Source: an uncultured Solobacterium sp.
GTDB lineage: Bacteria; Bacillota_I; Bacilli_A; Erysipelotrichales; Erysipelotrichaceae
Reading direction: 5' to 3'
NCBI GenBank assembly: GCA_900543035.1
Contig: UQPV01000001.1
Span: 26,669-90,668, forward strand
DNA length: 64,000 nucleotides
How positions within the stretch are numbered: the stretch's first letter is position 1; every line of letters begins with the position of its first letter. Below the pieces are notes generated by a model, which saw only the letters and a program-made list of their open reading frames with translations, did no database searches and was not told where the DNA came from. The position numbers and the translations under genes are program-made. Below, piece by piece: positions 48,465 to 57,823 of this stretch.

Positions 48465-49427
48465 TCATTTCTGCCTGATCCAGCGATTCAGGAAGCGGCG
48501 CATGTCATCCGCATTGCCATAATACAGCGGCAGACAGAAGCGCAGCTGCATATCCGGGTAGTCGAAACGCAGCCAGCAACAGACGCGTTCGCTGTGTCTG
48601 AGGATCCAGGCAGAAGTATGCTCGGGCATGGAGATCAGCCGGCGCAAGGCGCGAAGGACAGCGAACTGATGCTTCTCCCCCAGTTCCAGCAGCTGCGCGT
48701 GGAAGCATTGCCAGTCCTGCGCCGAATGGATCGATGCATCCGTAAACGACTCCGCGATCCCCTCGACCATCGCCGCGACACGGCGCGCCTGATTCTCCCT
48801 GCGTTTTCGTTCGCCCTGCGCTCTCCTCTGCATCATCATCGCATACAGCGCGCTCACCTGCTCCTCATCCAGTTCCCGCTCCTGGCGGTATGCCTCATGC
48901 ACGCGGTACAGGTCGACCGCATCGCTCAGCGCGTTATGGTTCACTTCGCCCCTGACATGATAGACGAGCTTCAGCGCTTCCAGCGAAAACGCCTTGTGGA
49001 ACACTTCGCCCTGATAAGTGACCCGTGAGGACATCAGGCTCTGCAGGTCGATGATCCGCGCGAACAGCTGCTCGCTCTCATGATGATATGCCCCGGCATT
49101 GGCACAGAGCGTGCGACCATCATCCGGCCCGAAGCTGTAGATCTTGATCTGATCCAAAGGATCATATTCCCTCAGCAGCGCGATGAACGTATCCATCACC
49201 TGCGGGAAAGCAGAAGCGCGGCGGATATCATGATCGTGCAGATGGGTCATGCGGCGCACATGATAGCTCAGACGCTGAAAGCCCATCGGCCGCACCAGCG
49301 AATAAAACCGGCCGACCTCCTGATAGCGCGCGTCGCAGATCACCGCGCCCAGCGCGATCACCTGCTGCATGTTGCGGCCGTCGATGCGGACCGCATCAAA
49401 TTCATTGTCGATATATACATGATGCAT
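48465..49427 (-). CDS. DEDDh-type exonuclease family protein
   Basis: 320 residues. The first about 185 carry the RNase T/DNA polymerase III epsilon fold: DNEFDAVR (first acidic pair), a middle Asp in SFGPDDGRTL and HNALSDAVDLYRVHEA with the catalytic His and Asp. It resembles KapD-like exonucleases. The C-terminal 130 residues are charged and helical, then an unknown domain. Substrate (DNA or RNA) is not determined. GGGG precedes the ATG. Confidence 0.78.
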   Translation of the reverse strand: MHHVYIDNEFDAVRIDGRNMQQVIALGAVICDARYQEVGRFYSLVRPMGFQRLSYHVRRMTHLHDHDIRRASAFPQVMDTFIALLREYDPLDQIKIYSFGPDDGRTLCANAGAYHHESEQLFARIIDLQSLMSSRVTYQGEVFHKAFSLEALKLVYHVRGEVNHNALSDAVDLYRVHEAYRQERELDEEQVSALYAMMMQRRAQGERKRRENQARRVAAMVEGIAESFTDASIHSAQDWQCFHAQLLELGEKHQFAVLRALRRLISMPEHTSAWILRHSERVCCWLRFDYPDMQLRFCLPLYYGNADDMRRFLNRWIRQK

Positions 49428-49467
49428 ATCTATTTCCCCTTCGCCAATATCATAGCAGAAAAACGGA

Positions 49468-49494
49468 CAAAAGACAGCACAGAGCTGCCTTTTT
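49468..49494 (-). terminator. Terminator after the radical SAM gene
   Basis: AAAGGCAG pairs with CTGTCTTT, then TT. Confidence 0.5.
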
Positions 49495-50327
49495 CATCTC
49501 ATGCGGCGGCGTTTGCCGTCAAAGCGGGTCCGATACTGACAGCGCTGACAGAGCGCATGCACCAGCCTGCCTTCCTGAAAGCCGCGGCGCATGTCTTCAG
49601 CCTGTTTCGACGTGAGGATATCCTGCAGCGGCGTTTCCCAGATATTGCCCAAAGACGCCTGTCCATAGGCATCCAGACAGCAAGGCACCACCTCGCCGCT
49701 GCTTAAGATGGCCACCATGTCACGCAATCCCCGGCAGCTTCCGCGCTCAGCGATGGGCGCATCGCGCAGATCAGGCCACTTGAACACCTCATCAAAGCTC
49801 AGAAAGCGCCCTGGCGCCAGCATGTGTCCGGGCGGGACAGCGTCCAGTCCATAATGCGCGAGGATCTGCTTCAGCAGCTGCTTCGCCTGCTCATCCAGCT
49901 CGCCCTCCCGCATGCACCACAGGCGCAAGGAAATATATGAATCAGCGCTGAGCGCATCGCATTGCCGCAGCACATCCTCCAGATCACAGCGTGCATGAGG
50001 AAACGCATGGACAGACACGTTGATCTGCCGCGGGGGATACTTGCGCAGCAGATCCTTGCGCGAGCGCAGCAATGTCCCATTGGTGGTCAGCTGCACCTTC
50101 ATTTCCTCTCCGGCGCACAGCGCGAGCAGCTCTTCCAGCTGCGGATGTGACAGCGGCTCCCCCAGCACATGCAGATAGACATAAGAAGTGAACGGCTTGA
50201 CCTGCTTCAGGATGTCGGAAAATCGTTTCGGGTCAAGATAACGCGCCTGTTCATGCCGCTGCACGCAGAAGGGACAGGACAGATTGCAGGCATTCGTGAT
50301 CTCGATATATGCTCTTTTCAGCTTCAT
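49494..50327 (-). CDS. Radical SAM/SPASM domain protein
   Basis: 277-residue iron-sulfur enzyme. The SAM cluster motif is ACNLSCPFC at the N-terminus; HVLGEPLSHPQLEELL and LTTNGTLL follow in barrel order. The C-terminal SPASM-like part has Cys residues in RGSCRGLRDM, EVVPCCLDA and LCQRCQY. Such enzymes modify peptides or proteins or act in cofactor routes; no precursor peptide is seen nearby. GGTGATG is just before the ATG. Confidence 0.82.
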   Translation of the reverse strand: MKLKRAYIEITNACNLSCPFCVQRHEQARYLDPKRFSDILKQVKPFTSYVYLHVLGEPLSHPQLEELLALCAGEEMKVQLTTNGTLLRSRKDLLRKYPPRQINVSVHAFPHARCDLEDVLRQCDALSADSYISLRLWCMREGELDEQAKQLLKQILAHYGLDAVPPGHMLAPGRFLSFDEVFKWPDLRDAPIAERGSCRGLRDMVAILSSGEVVPCCLDAYGQASLGNIWETPLQDILTSKQAEDMRRGFQEGRLVHALCQRCQYRTRFDGKRRRMR

Positions 50328-50353
50328 GGCATCACCGCTGCCATATTATCACA

Positions 50354-52912
50354 TCAGCGCGCGGAATGAAACAATTTGGCGAATTCGTTGATCGCGATGA
50401 CTGAGGCAGAAAGCACGAAGACCACCGCCCAGGACATTCCATCCAGATGCACGGTCCCCAGCAGGAGCTGCGCCGCAGGCAGCTCACAGACGATCACCTG
50501 AAGGACGATGCCGAACAAGACCGTGAGGATGAGCCAGCGATTCTTGAACGGACCTGCACGAAAGAGGGAATGCTCCAGGGAGCGCAGATTCAGGGCATGG
50601 AACAGCTGAGACATGGACAGCACCATGAAGGCCATCGACTGCGCATGAGCCAGATCACGCTGCAGCCCCCAGCGGAAGGCGACCAACGTCATCGTGCCGA
50701 TGAACATGCCGTTGAGCACCGTATAGCTCATGCGGCCGTGGGCGAACAGGCTCTCGCTGCGCGCTCTGGGCGGCTGGCGCATGACGTCGCTCTCCTTGGG
50801 ATCCACGCCCAGCGCCAGAGCGGGAAACGCGTCGGTCACCAGATTGATCCACAGGATCTGCACCGCGCGCAGCGGCGCGCCGACGGCCGGCAGGCAGATG
50901 ACAGCCAGAAACAGCGACATGATCTCCCCCAGATTGCAGCTGAGCAGATAGATCACCGCTTTTTGGATGTTCATGTACAGATGGCGTCCTTCGCTCACCG
51001 CATCCACGATCGTCGCAAACCGATCGTCGGTCAGGATCATGTCTGAGGCCTGACGGCAGACATCGCTGCCGTTCTTTCCCATCGCGATGCCGATGTCAGC
51101 CTTCTTCAGCGAAGGCGCGTCGTTCACACCATCTCCGCTCATGGACACGACGTCCCCTTCGCGGCGGAATGCTTCGACGATGCGCACTTTATGGGCCGGC
51201 GTGACCCGGGCGAACACCCGGATATCGCCCAGCCGCCGCTGCAGCTGTTCATCATCCAGGGCATCCAGCTCGCTGCCGCTCATCACCTGGTCCTCATGCT
51301 GCGCGATGTTCAGCTGACGGGCGATGGCGAAGGCCGTCAGCGGATGATCCCCGGTGATCATCACGACCTTGATGCCGGCGCCCTGTGCCGCCGCGATGCT
51401 CGATGCCGCTTCCGGACGCGGAGGATCGACGAAAGTGATCAGGCCGGCGAAGATCATCTCCTCTTCCTTCTCCACATCTGCGCCGCTGCGCCAGGCAAAC
51501 GCCAGCACGCGCTCTGCCTGAGCCGCATATTTTGCGCCCTCCTCCTGGATCTCACCGCGCAGGGCAGCCGTCAATCGCACCGTGCGTCCGTTCATCACGG
51601 CTCGATCGCACAGCGGCAGGACCCTCTCCAGCGCGCCCTTCATGTACATGATCGTTCCCTGCGGGGTCTGATGCACGCTGCACATGCGCTTGCGGGTAGA
51701 GTCAAAGGGGATCTCATGCAGCTGCGGACAGCGCTCGCGCATCTTGCGCACGCTGATGCCCTGCTCCTGCGCATACCGCAGCAATGCGCTCTCCATCGGC
51801 TCCCCGATCTCATTCTCCCCGAGCTGGGCATGGTTGCACAGCACGGCACAAGCGAGCAGGTGAGGATCAGGCGGCGCGCTGTCCAGACAGAAGACATGCG
51901 CCACCCGCATCTGATTCATCGTCAGCGTGCCGGTCTTGTCAGAACAGATGACATTGACCGAGCCCAGCGTCTCTACGGCATGCAGGCGGCGGACGATGGC
52001 GTTGCGGCCGCTCATCACCTGCACGCCGAACGCGAGCACGATGGTCACGACGGCCGGAAGCCCTTCAGGAATGGCCGCGACAGCCAGCGAGATGGACAGC
52101 AGCAGCATATCGAGGATGCCCTTTCCCTGGAAGATGCCGATGATGAACATCAGCGCGCAGATGACCAGGGCCATGATGCCCAGCACGGCCGAAAGATGTG
52201 CCAAACGCTCCTGCAGCGGTGTACGGACATCATCCCGCTCCTTGAGCATGGAGGCGATCTGCCCCACCTCGCTTTCCTTTGCGCAGCGCACGACGATCCC
52301 GCACGCATGCCCGCTGGTGACGACCGTCGTCATGAACGCCATATTGCGCTGATCCGCCGGGTTCTTCTCCTCCTGATAAAGCAAGGTGGCGTCCTTTTCG
52401 ATGGAGTCGCTCTCTCCGCTCAGCGTGCTCTCCTCGCATTTGAAGGATACGGTCTCCAACAGACGCAGGTCCGCGGGAACGATGTTTCCGGTCTCCAGAA
52501 AGACCAGATCGCCCACGACGAGCTCGCGCGAATCGATCTGTTGGAACGTCGCATCCCGCAGCACCTTGGTGCGCGGAGAGGACATATCCTTCAGTGCCTC
52601 CAGCGCCTTTTCGCTGCGATACTGCTGCATGACGCCGATCAGCGCGTTGAGGGCGATGACGGACACGATGATCCCGGCATCCACGAGCTCACGCAGAAAT
52701 GCAGAAATGAACGCCCCGGCCAGCAGGATGATGATCATCGGATCGCGGAGCTGATCCAAGAACATGGAAAATACGGATTCTTTCTTCTCTTCTTCAAATT
52801 CGTTGGCTCCATACTGTGCCCTGCGCGCGTCGATCTCCTGGCTGCGCACGCCGCATTCCGGATCGACCTGAAGCAGCTCCAGCACTTTGTATGTAGGCAT
52901 TCGATATGGCAT
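50354..52912 (-). CDS. Cation-translocating P-type ATPase, Ca2+ type
   Basis: 852-residue P2A ATPase. Actuator TLSGES, ion-site PEGLPA in [14 protein letters not shown], phosphorylation [13 protein letters not shown], hinge [16 protein letters not shown]. About ten membrane helices, and an N-terminal cation ATPase domain. PEGL with the C-terminal region suggests Ca2+ or Mn2+ export. I use the ATG at 52912, 8 bases after AGGA; three residues earlier another ATG overlaps the site. It is alone between the radical SAM gene and transketolase. Confidence 0.92.
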   Translation of the reverse strand: MPYRMPTYKVLELLQVDPECGVRSQEIDARRAQYGANEFEEEKKESVFSMFLDQLRDPMIIILLAGAFISAFLRELVDAGIIVSVIALNALIGVMQQYRSEKALEALKDMSSPRTKVLRDATFQQIDSRELVVGDLVFLETGNIVPADLRLLETVSFKCEESTLSGESDSIEKDATLLYQEEKNPADQRNMAFMTTVVTSGHACGIVVRCAKESEVGQIASMLKERDDVRTPLQERLAHLSAVLGIMALVICALMFIIGIFQGKGILDMLLLSISLAVAAIPEGLPAVVTIVLAFGVQVMSGRNAIVRRLHAVETLGSVNVICSDKTGTLTMNQMRVAHVFCLDSAPPDPHLLACAVLCNHAQLGENEIGEPMESALLRYAQEQGISVRKMRERCPQLHEIPFDSTRKRMCSVHQTPQGTIMYMKGALERVLPLCDRAVMNGRTVRLTAALRGEIQEEGAKYAAQAERVLAFAWRSGADVEKEEEMIFAGLITFVDPPRPEAASSIAAAQGAGIKVVMITGDHPLTAFAIARQLNIAQHEDQVMSGSELDALDDEQLQRRLGDIRVFARVTPAHKVRIVEAFRREGDVVSMSGDGVNDAPSLKKADIGIAMGKNGSDVCRQASDMILTDDRFATIVDAVSEGRHLYMNIQKAVIYLLSCNLGEIMSLFLAVICLPAVGAPLRAVQILWINLVTDAFPALALGVDPKESDVMRQPPRARSESLFAHGRMSYTVLNGMFIGTMTLVAFRWGLQRDLAHAQSMAFMVLSMSQLFHALNLRSLEHSLFRAGPFKNRWLILTVLFGIVLQVIVCELPAAQLLLGTVHLDGMSWAVVFVLSASVIAINEFAKLFHSAR

Positions 52913-52980
52913 ATGCACCATCCTTTCACCAGAACTTATGTCCTGAGAAAAGGATTATGCGGCATCCGGCAAAAGAAGAC

Positions 52981-53007
52981 AAAAAAGCACCTGCGCATGC
53001 AGATGCT
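52981..53007 (-). terminator. Terminator after transketolase
   Basis: AGCATCTGC, loop ATGC, GCAGGTGCT, then T5. Confidence 0.85.
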
Positions 53008-53014
53008 CCTGATC

Positions 53015-53938
53015 TTATTTCGATACTTCGCGGATCTTGGCGGCGATGGCGTCCGCATCCATCTGATATTTATGCAGCAGTTCGGCCGGCTTTCCGCTCT
53101 CGCCGAACACATCCTGTACGCCGATGCGGTGCACACGGCATCCCAGGCCCTTGTCCGCGAGCACATCGAGCACCGCGCTGCCCAGGCCGCCGATCACGCT
53201 GTGATCCTCAGCCGTGATGATCACATCATGCGTGCGTGCCGTTTCAGTGATCAGCTCCTCATCGATCGGCTTGATCGTATGGATGTTGATGACCGTCGGC
53301 TTCTCCTCGACCATGTCATACGCCTTCAGCGCCTCCTGCACCAGCTGGCCGGTTGCGATGACCGCCACCTTGCTGCCCTTGCGCAGCGTGACCCCCTTGA
53401 ACAGATCGAGCTGATAGCTTTCGTCATTGACGGCGTCGACCGCATTGCGGCCCAGGCGCACATAACACGGACCGTCGATCTTGACGATCTCCTTGATCAC
53501 CTGCTCAGCCTCGATGCAGTCGCAAGGCTGGACGACCATCATGCCTGGAATGAGACGCATCAATCCGATATCCTCGATGCACTGATGGCTTGCGCCGTCC
53601 TCACCGACCGTCAGTCCGGCATGAGAAGCGCAGATCTTGACATTGAGATGCGGATAACCGATCGAATTGCGGATCTGCTCAAATGCTCTTCCGGATGCGA
53701 ACATGGCAAAGCTGGAGGCAAAGGCGATCTTGCCGCTGGCAGCCAGTCCGGCTGCCACGCACATCATGTTCGCCTCGGCGATGCCCATATCGAAATGGCG
53801 CTCAGGACAGACCTTCGCTGCCTCTCCGGATTTGGTGCTGCCGGCCAGATCGGCATCCAGCACGACGATGTTCGGATTCTCCTGCACCAGCTGGGCCAGT
53901 GCCTTACCATAAGCGACTCTCGTTGCACATTTGCTCAT
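53015..53938 (-). CDS. Transketolase, C-terminal subunit
   Basis: 307-residue pyrimidine-binding and C-terminal half. GMAEANMM-like FDMGIAEANMMCVAAGLAASG, SHAGLTVGEDGASHQCIED and a Rossmann end domain with ITAEDHSVIGGLGSAV. It joins the N-terminal subunit to form active enzyme. I use the ATG at 53938, 9 bases after GGAGG; the ATG at 53944 is too close. Split transketolases are common in Firmicutes and archaea. Confidence 0.93.
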   Translation of the reverse strand: MSKCATRVAYGKALAQLVQENPNIVVLDADLAGSTKSGEAAKVCPERHFDMGIAEANMMCVAAGLAASGKIAFASSFAMFASGRAFEQIRNSIGYPHLNVKICASHAGLTVGEDGASHQCIEDIGLMRLIPGMMVVQPCDCIEAEQVIKEIVKIDGPCYVRLGRNAVDAVNDESYQLDLFKGVTLRKGSKVAVIATGQLVQEALKAYDMVEEKPTVINIHTIKPIDEELITETARTHDVIITAEDHSVIGGLGSAVLDVLADKGLGCRVHRIGVQDVFGESGKPAELLHKYQMDADAIAAKIREVSK

Positions 53939-53940
53939 TC

Positions 53941-54756
53941 TCATTTACCTCCCAGCTCGCTGATCGCACGTTCGTAATCTTCATCATTCGGCGCTACGCC
54001 GTGCCATCCGGCCACATTTTCCATAAAGGAGATCCCCTTGCCCTTTACGGTGTGAGCGATGATGGCGGTCGGTCTGCCCTTAGTGGCGCGCGCCTGCGCA
54101 AATGCAGAGCGGATCGCCTCAAAGTCATGACCGTCGATCGAGATGACATGGAGGTTGAACGCGCGGAACTTCTCTTCCAGCGAATCCACATTCATGACCT
54201 TTGCCACTTCTCCATCGATCTGCAGACCATTATGATCCACGATGATGCACAGGTTGTCCAGGTGGAAATGCGCCGCGGCCATCGCCGCTTCCCAGACCTG
54301 TCCTTCCTGGCATTCCCCGTCTCCCAAAAGGGTATAGATCCGGTGGTCGTTTCCATCCAGGCGGTTGGCGATCGCCATGCCCACTGCCGCGGAAACGCCC
54401 TGACCCAGAGAACCGGTAGACATGTCCGCACCGGCAACCAGACGCATGCTCGGGTGCCCCTGCAGTCTCGAGTTCAGATGACGGAAAGTCGTCAGCTCTT
54501 CCTCGGGAAGAAAGCCTTTTTCACAAAGAACGGCATAAAGCAGCGGCGAAGCGTGTCCCTTGCTGAGGACAAAGCGGTCACGGTCAATGGAACCGAGGTT
54601 ATCCGCGTTGATGTCCATCTCATCAAAGTACAGCGCCGTCACGATGTCAGTGGAGCTCAGGCTGCCGCCGGGATGGCCGCTCTGTGCGGCATGGACCTGC
54701 GTCAGGATGTACTTTCTGATATTCAATGCGTGTCTTTCCAATTCTACATTTTTCAT
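53941..54756 (-). CDS. Transketolase, N-terminal subunit
   Basis: 271-residue thiamine diphosphate-binding half. AAQSGHPGGSLSSTDI, the TPP motif LLGDGECQEGQVWEAAMAAAH with Mg ligands, and SKGHASPLLYA are clear. Gives pentose phosphate interconversion with its partner. GGAG precedes the ATG at 54756. The stop overlaps the start region of the next gene. Confidence 0.94.
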   Translation of the reverse strand: MKNVELERHALNIRKYILTQVHAAQSGHPGGSLSSTDIVTALYFDEMDINADNLGSIDRDRFVLSKGHASPLLYAVLCEKGFLPEEELTTFRHLNSRLQGHPSMRLVAGADMSTGSLGQGVSAAVGMAIANRLDGNDHRIYTLLGDGECQEGQVWEAAMAAAHFHLDNLCIIVDHNGLQIDGEVAKVMNVDSLEEKFRAFNLHVISIDGHDFEAIRSAFAQARATKGRPTAIIAHTVKGKGISFMENVAGWHGVAPNDEDYERAISELGGK

Positions 54757-54871
54757 ATACTCTCTCCTCACTGTGTTATATCATAGTAAAATTATTCGCG
54801 TTTTGCAATCCCTCGATAAAGGAAACCTCCCTTCCTGCTCTCTTTTTTTCCAGGAAATGGTCGGTTTTTCC

Positions 54872-54906
54872 AAAAAAAAGGAAACCGCTCACGAAATGGT
54901 TTCCTA
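54872..54906 (-). terminator. Terminator at the end of the division cluster
   Basis: AGGAAACC, 11-base loop, GGTTTCCT, then a T run, just past the 144-residue gene. Confidence 0.9.
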
Positions 54907-55338
54907 ATGCATGGTCCGTTTTTTCTCTGCCAGCTGTTCGCTGAGCATCTTTTCCAGCTGTTCGCTCAGCCGCAGGAATGCTTCGGTCTGCTCATCGGGA
55001 AAAAAGTCCAGATAAACGCGCTCAGCCCGCCCTCTGCGCACTTCGGCGCGGATGAAGCTGCCGGAATAGCAGCGCATGAGCGGAAGCGGCTCCAGCAGCA
55101 GGCTGTCGCAGCGCAGGATCCCCCGCACGCCGCCGTAATCGAAGACGCCTGAAGAAGCCAGCACCGGGATCTGCCAGCGCTGGGCAAACTCGCGCAAGGC
55201 GCTGTCGCAGCGGACGGAAACAGAGACCACCACCAGCTGCGGGCGATCCCGCTCCATCCACGACTCCAGCCGCGCACGCATCAGCCTGGCGAATGCCGTG
55301 GGGCGGAAAAACGAATCATCGATATAATAGAGGAGCAT
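54904..55338 (-). CDS. Hypothetical protein downstream of ftsZ
   Basis: 144 residues, Arg/Leu-rich, soluble. It begins MLLYYIDDSFFRPTAFARLM with an RLESWMERDRPQLVVVSVSV strand and ends in a charged helix. The start has no good ribosome site; it lies two bases after the ftsZ stop, so coupling is likely. No family recognised; the fold might be a small Rossmann-like or nuclease-like unit, but I cannot show it. It closes the operon before the terminator. Confidence 0.6.
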   Translation of the reverse strand: MLLYYIDDSFFRPTAFARLMRARLESWMERDRPQLVVVSVSVRCDSALREFAQRWQIPVLASSGVFDYGGVRGILRCDSLLLEPLPLMRCYSGSFIRAEVRRGRAERVYLDFFPDEQTEAFLRLSEQLEKMLSEQLAEKKRTMH

Positions 55339-55340
55339 GA

Positions 55341-56432
55341 TCAGCGGTTAAAGAAGAAATCCGGGATCTCCTTGTCGTCCTCATCGTCCTCGCGGACCTG
55401 AGGACGGCGTCCGCTCTGCTGCGGCTCAGTTCTCACGCCCGGATTGCCGACACGGGGCTGCGGCTTGACCTGCTTAGGTTCATCCGGCTCGTTGTCCTGC
55501 TCAAAGCCGGTAGCGATGACCGTCACGATGATGGCGTCTCCCAGCTGCTCGTTGATGGCGATACCGAAGATGGTGTCGATCTCTCCGCCGGCCGCATCCT
55601 GAATGACAGCTACAGCGCTCTGCGCGTCATACAGCGATACCTTGTCGCCGCCGGTGATGTTGATGATGGCGCTCTTCGCTCCGTTGATCTGCGCTTCCAG
55701 CAACGGAGACTGAATGGCCTTCTCGGCCGCGTTGACCGCCTTGTCCTCGCCGTCTGCCATACCGATACCGATGAGGGCCGCGCCCTGGTTCTGCATGACG
55801 CTGCGCACATCGGCGAAATCCAGGTTGACCAGCGCAGGCACGGCGATCAGATCGGAAATGGTCTGCACGCCCTGTCTCAGCACATTGTCAGCCGCCTGGA
55901 ACGCCTCTTCGATCGGACGGCGCCCGATGACATCCAGCAGGTTATTGTTGGATACGATGATCAGGGAATCGGTGTATTTCTGCAGCTCGCTCAGGCCGGA
56001 CATGGCATTGCGCTCACGCTTTCTTCCCTCAAAGGTAAAGGGCTTGGTCACGATGCCGATGGTCAGCGCGCCCTCTTCCTTGGCCACTTTTGCAAACAGC
56101 GGCGCCGCGCCGGTCCCGGTTCCTCCGCCCAGACCGGCCGTCAGGAAGACCATGTCGCTTCCCTTGATGGCCTCACGGATCTCATTCTCCGTTTCCTCGG
56201 CTGCCTTGCGGCCCACTTCCGGATTGCCGCCGGCCCCCAGTCCCTTCGTCGTCTCACGGCCTAAGACGATCTTGTTCTCACAGTCAGAGTTCTTCATTAC
56301 CTGTACATCTGTGTTGGCAATGTAAAATGTCACGCCCTTTACGCCGTCTGCGACCATGCGGTTCACGGCATTGCTGCCGCCTCCGCCGATGCCGAAAACC
56401 TTGATATTCGCTACCTGATTGAATTCGTTCAT
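55341..56432 (-). CDS. ftsZ: Cell division protein FtsZ
   Basis: 363-residue tubulin homologue. GTP loop AGLGGGTGTGAAPLFAKV and the N-terminal IKVFGIGGGGSNAVNRMV are exact. The variable linker is followed by the conserved tail EIPDFFFNR, which binds FtsA and other partners. GAGAGGGG lies upstream. Forms the division ring. Confidence 0.97.
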   Translation of the reverse strand: MNEFNQVANIKVFGIGGGGSNAVNRMVADGVKGVTFYIANTDVQVMKNSDCENKIVLGRETTKGLGAGGNPEVGRKAAEETENEIREAIKGSDMVFLTAGLGGGTGTGAAPLFAKVAKEEGALTIGIVTKPFTFEGRKRERNAMSGLSELQKYTDSLIIVSNNNLLDVIGRRPIEEAFQAADNVLRQGVQTISDLIAVPALVNLDFADVRSVMQNQGAALIGIGMADGEDKAVNAAEKAIQSPLLEAQINGAKSAIINITGGDKVSLYDAQSAVAVIQDAAGGEIDTIFGIAINEQLGDAIIVTVIATGFEQDNEPDEPKQVKPQPRVGNPGVRTEPQQSGRRPQVREDDEDDKEIPDFFFNR

Positions 56433-56449
56433 GTCTTGCGCCCCTCTCT

Positions 56450-57703
56450 TTATCTGTCACTCAGCAGAATGCTTCTCAGTTTTCTGGTGAATCCGCCTTC
56501 ACCGTCATGCGCCACCTTATTGATGGATTCCACGCTTTCTTCCATTTCGTTGTGGTTGACGCTGATCCGGCCGTCCTTGCGGATCTGCTGGATCTCTTTC
56601 CAGTTGTAGATCATTCCGACCGTCGTCGTAAACGCTGCCTGTCTGGCCCCGATCAGCTGCGGCACATAGGCAGAGGCCGGCGCGTTGAACTCCTTCATGA
56701 GCTCGCCCAGCACCTGGATATCCATGCCCTCGCCGCTGACCACGTAGCGGGTCGTCCCGCCGCGCACGATCAGCTCGCACGTCTCACTGATGGTCCGCAC
56801 CCATGCGTGCATCCGTTCCATACAGCAGCTGAACACATCGGCCGCGGTGACCTGCACCTGCTGGCCGTCTATAGACTCGATGTAGATGACATTGTCGCCG
56901 TTTTGCTGCGGATCTGCGCTGAACAGATTCTGCAGCAGCCGGAAACATGCCGAATCCTTCAGATGAAAACGACGCTGCAGCTCTTCGTACCAGTGCGCGT
57001 AGCCTTCATCGACCCGGATGCAGCGCACCAGCCTTCCATGCGCGAACAACGTCAGCACGGTATCGCTGCGGCTGAGGTCGACCTGCACGATATAGCGGTC
57101 GATCGCCTGTTCGAACACGGCTGCCTCCTGCGCCATCGCATAGGAATCCAGGCAGATATCCATGATCTCCAGGTTGGCCAGCTCTACGCAGCGCGCATAG
57201 TCGTAGACCGTCTTTTTGTCTGCATAAAGCAGATCCATGTCCATCACGAAGCTCTCGCAGTTCTCCCCCAGCGGAATCTTTCGCGAAGTGATCCCGTTGA
57301 CTTTATATTTGATGCATCCGGCATTCACGAGCACCAGGTCATCTGCGGCGCGGTAAGTGATCGCCTTGTTGTATCCGCTCTGGATATGAAACAGGCGAAC
57401 GGTCCGCGTGCCGTCATCGATGGTGACATTGACCTTCTGATTCACCCGCGTCACCCGTTTGGACGGAATAGCGAGCAGCACCCGCTCGATGCGGCAGCCC
57501 AGCGCTGCCGATGCGTCCGCAGCCGCCTTGCGGATCGCTGCGACGACTGCCTTTTCATCATTTATCTCTCTTTTTTCCACGCCGCCGCCGGCTGCACGCT
57601 CCACCCGCAGGATATTCAGTCTTGAGTCGAACATCTCGCCGACGACAAGCCTGACCTCGTGATCGGCGATCTCCAGGGCCGCATAGATTTCCTTTCTGGC
57701 CAT
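56450..57703 (-). CDS. ftsA: Cell division protein FtsA
   Basis: 417-residue actin-fold protein, divergent. ALEIADHEVRLVVGEM corresponds to phosphate 1, VDLSRSDTVLTLF to phosphate 2 and VVSGEGMDIQVLGELM to the adenosine region. The last 15 residues (GGFTRKLRSILLSDR) form the amphipathic membrane helix. It anchors FtsZ to the membrane. GAGGG precedes the ATG. The gap to ftsZ is 17 bases. Confidence 0.88.
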   Translation of the reverse strand: MARKEIYAALEIADHEVRLVVGEMFDSRLNILRVERAAGGGVEKREINDEKAVVAAIRKAAADASAALGCRIERVLLAIPSKRVTRVNQKVNVTIDDGTRTVRLFHIQSGYNKAITYRAADDLVLVNAGCIKYKVNGITSRKIPLGENCESFVMDMDLLYADKKTVYDYARCVELANLEIMDICLDSYAMAQEAAVFEQAIDRYIVQVDLSRSDTVLTLFAHGRLVRCIRVDEGYAHWYEELQRRFHLKDSACFRLLQNLFSADPQQNGDNVIYIESIDGQQVQVTAADVFSCCMERMHAWVRTISETCELIVRGGTTRYVVSGEGMDIQVLGELMKEFNAPASAYVPQLIGARQAAFTTTVGMIYNWKEIQQIRKDGRISVNHNEMEESVESINKVAHDGEGGFTRKLRSILLSDR

Positions 57704-57823
57704 AGGTTTCCCTCACTCTTCATACTTGCTTTATTATCATATCATAAATCTTACTTTTGCTGAACAGCAAATTATTTGTTTTAAAAGCATTTTTCGTGCA
57801 TTTCACCGCACGTCTGACACCGC

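Noticed and set aside
51191..53977. Open frame of over 900 codons on the plus strand
   Set aside because: Runs antisense through the P-type ATPase and transketolase genes, whose motifs are clear; composition is His/Arg-rich as expected for a shadow.
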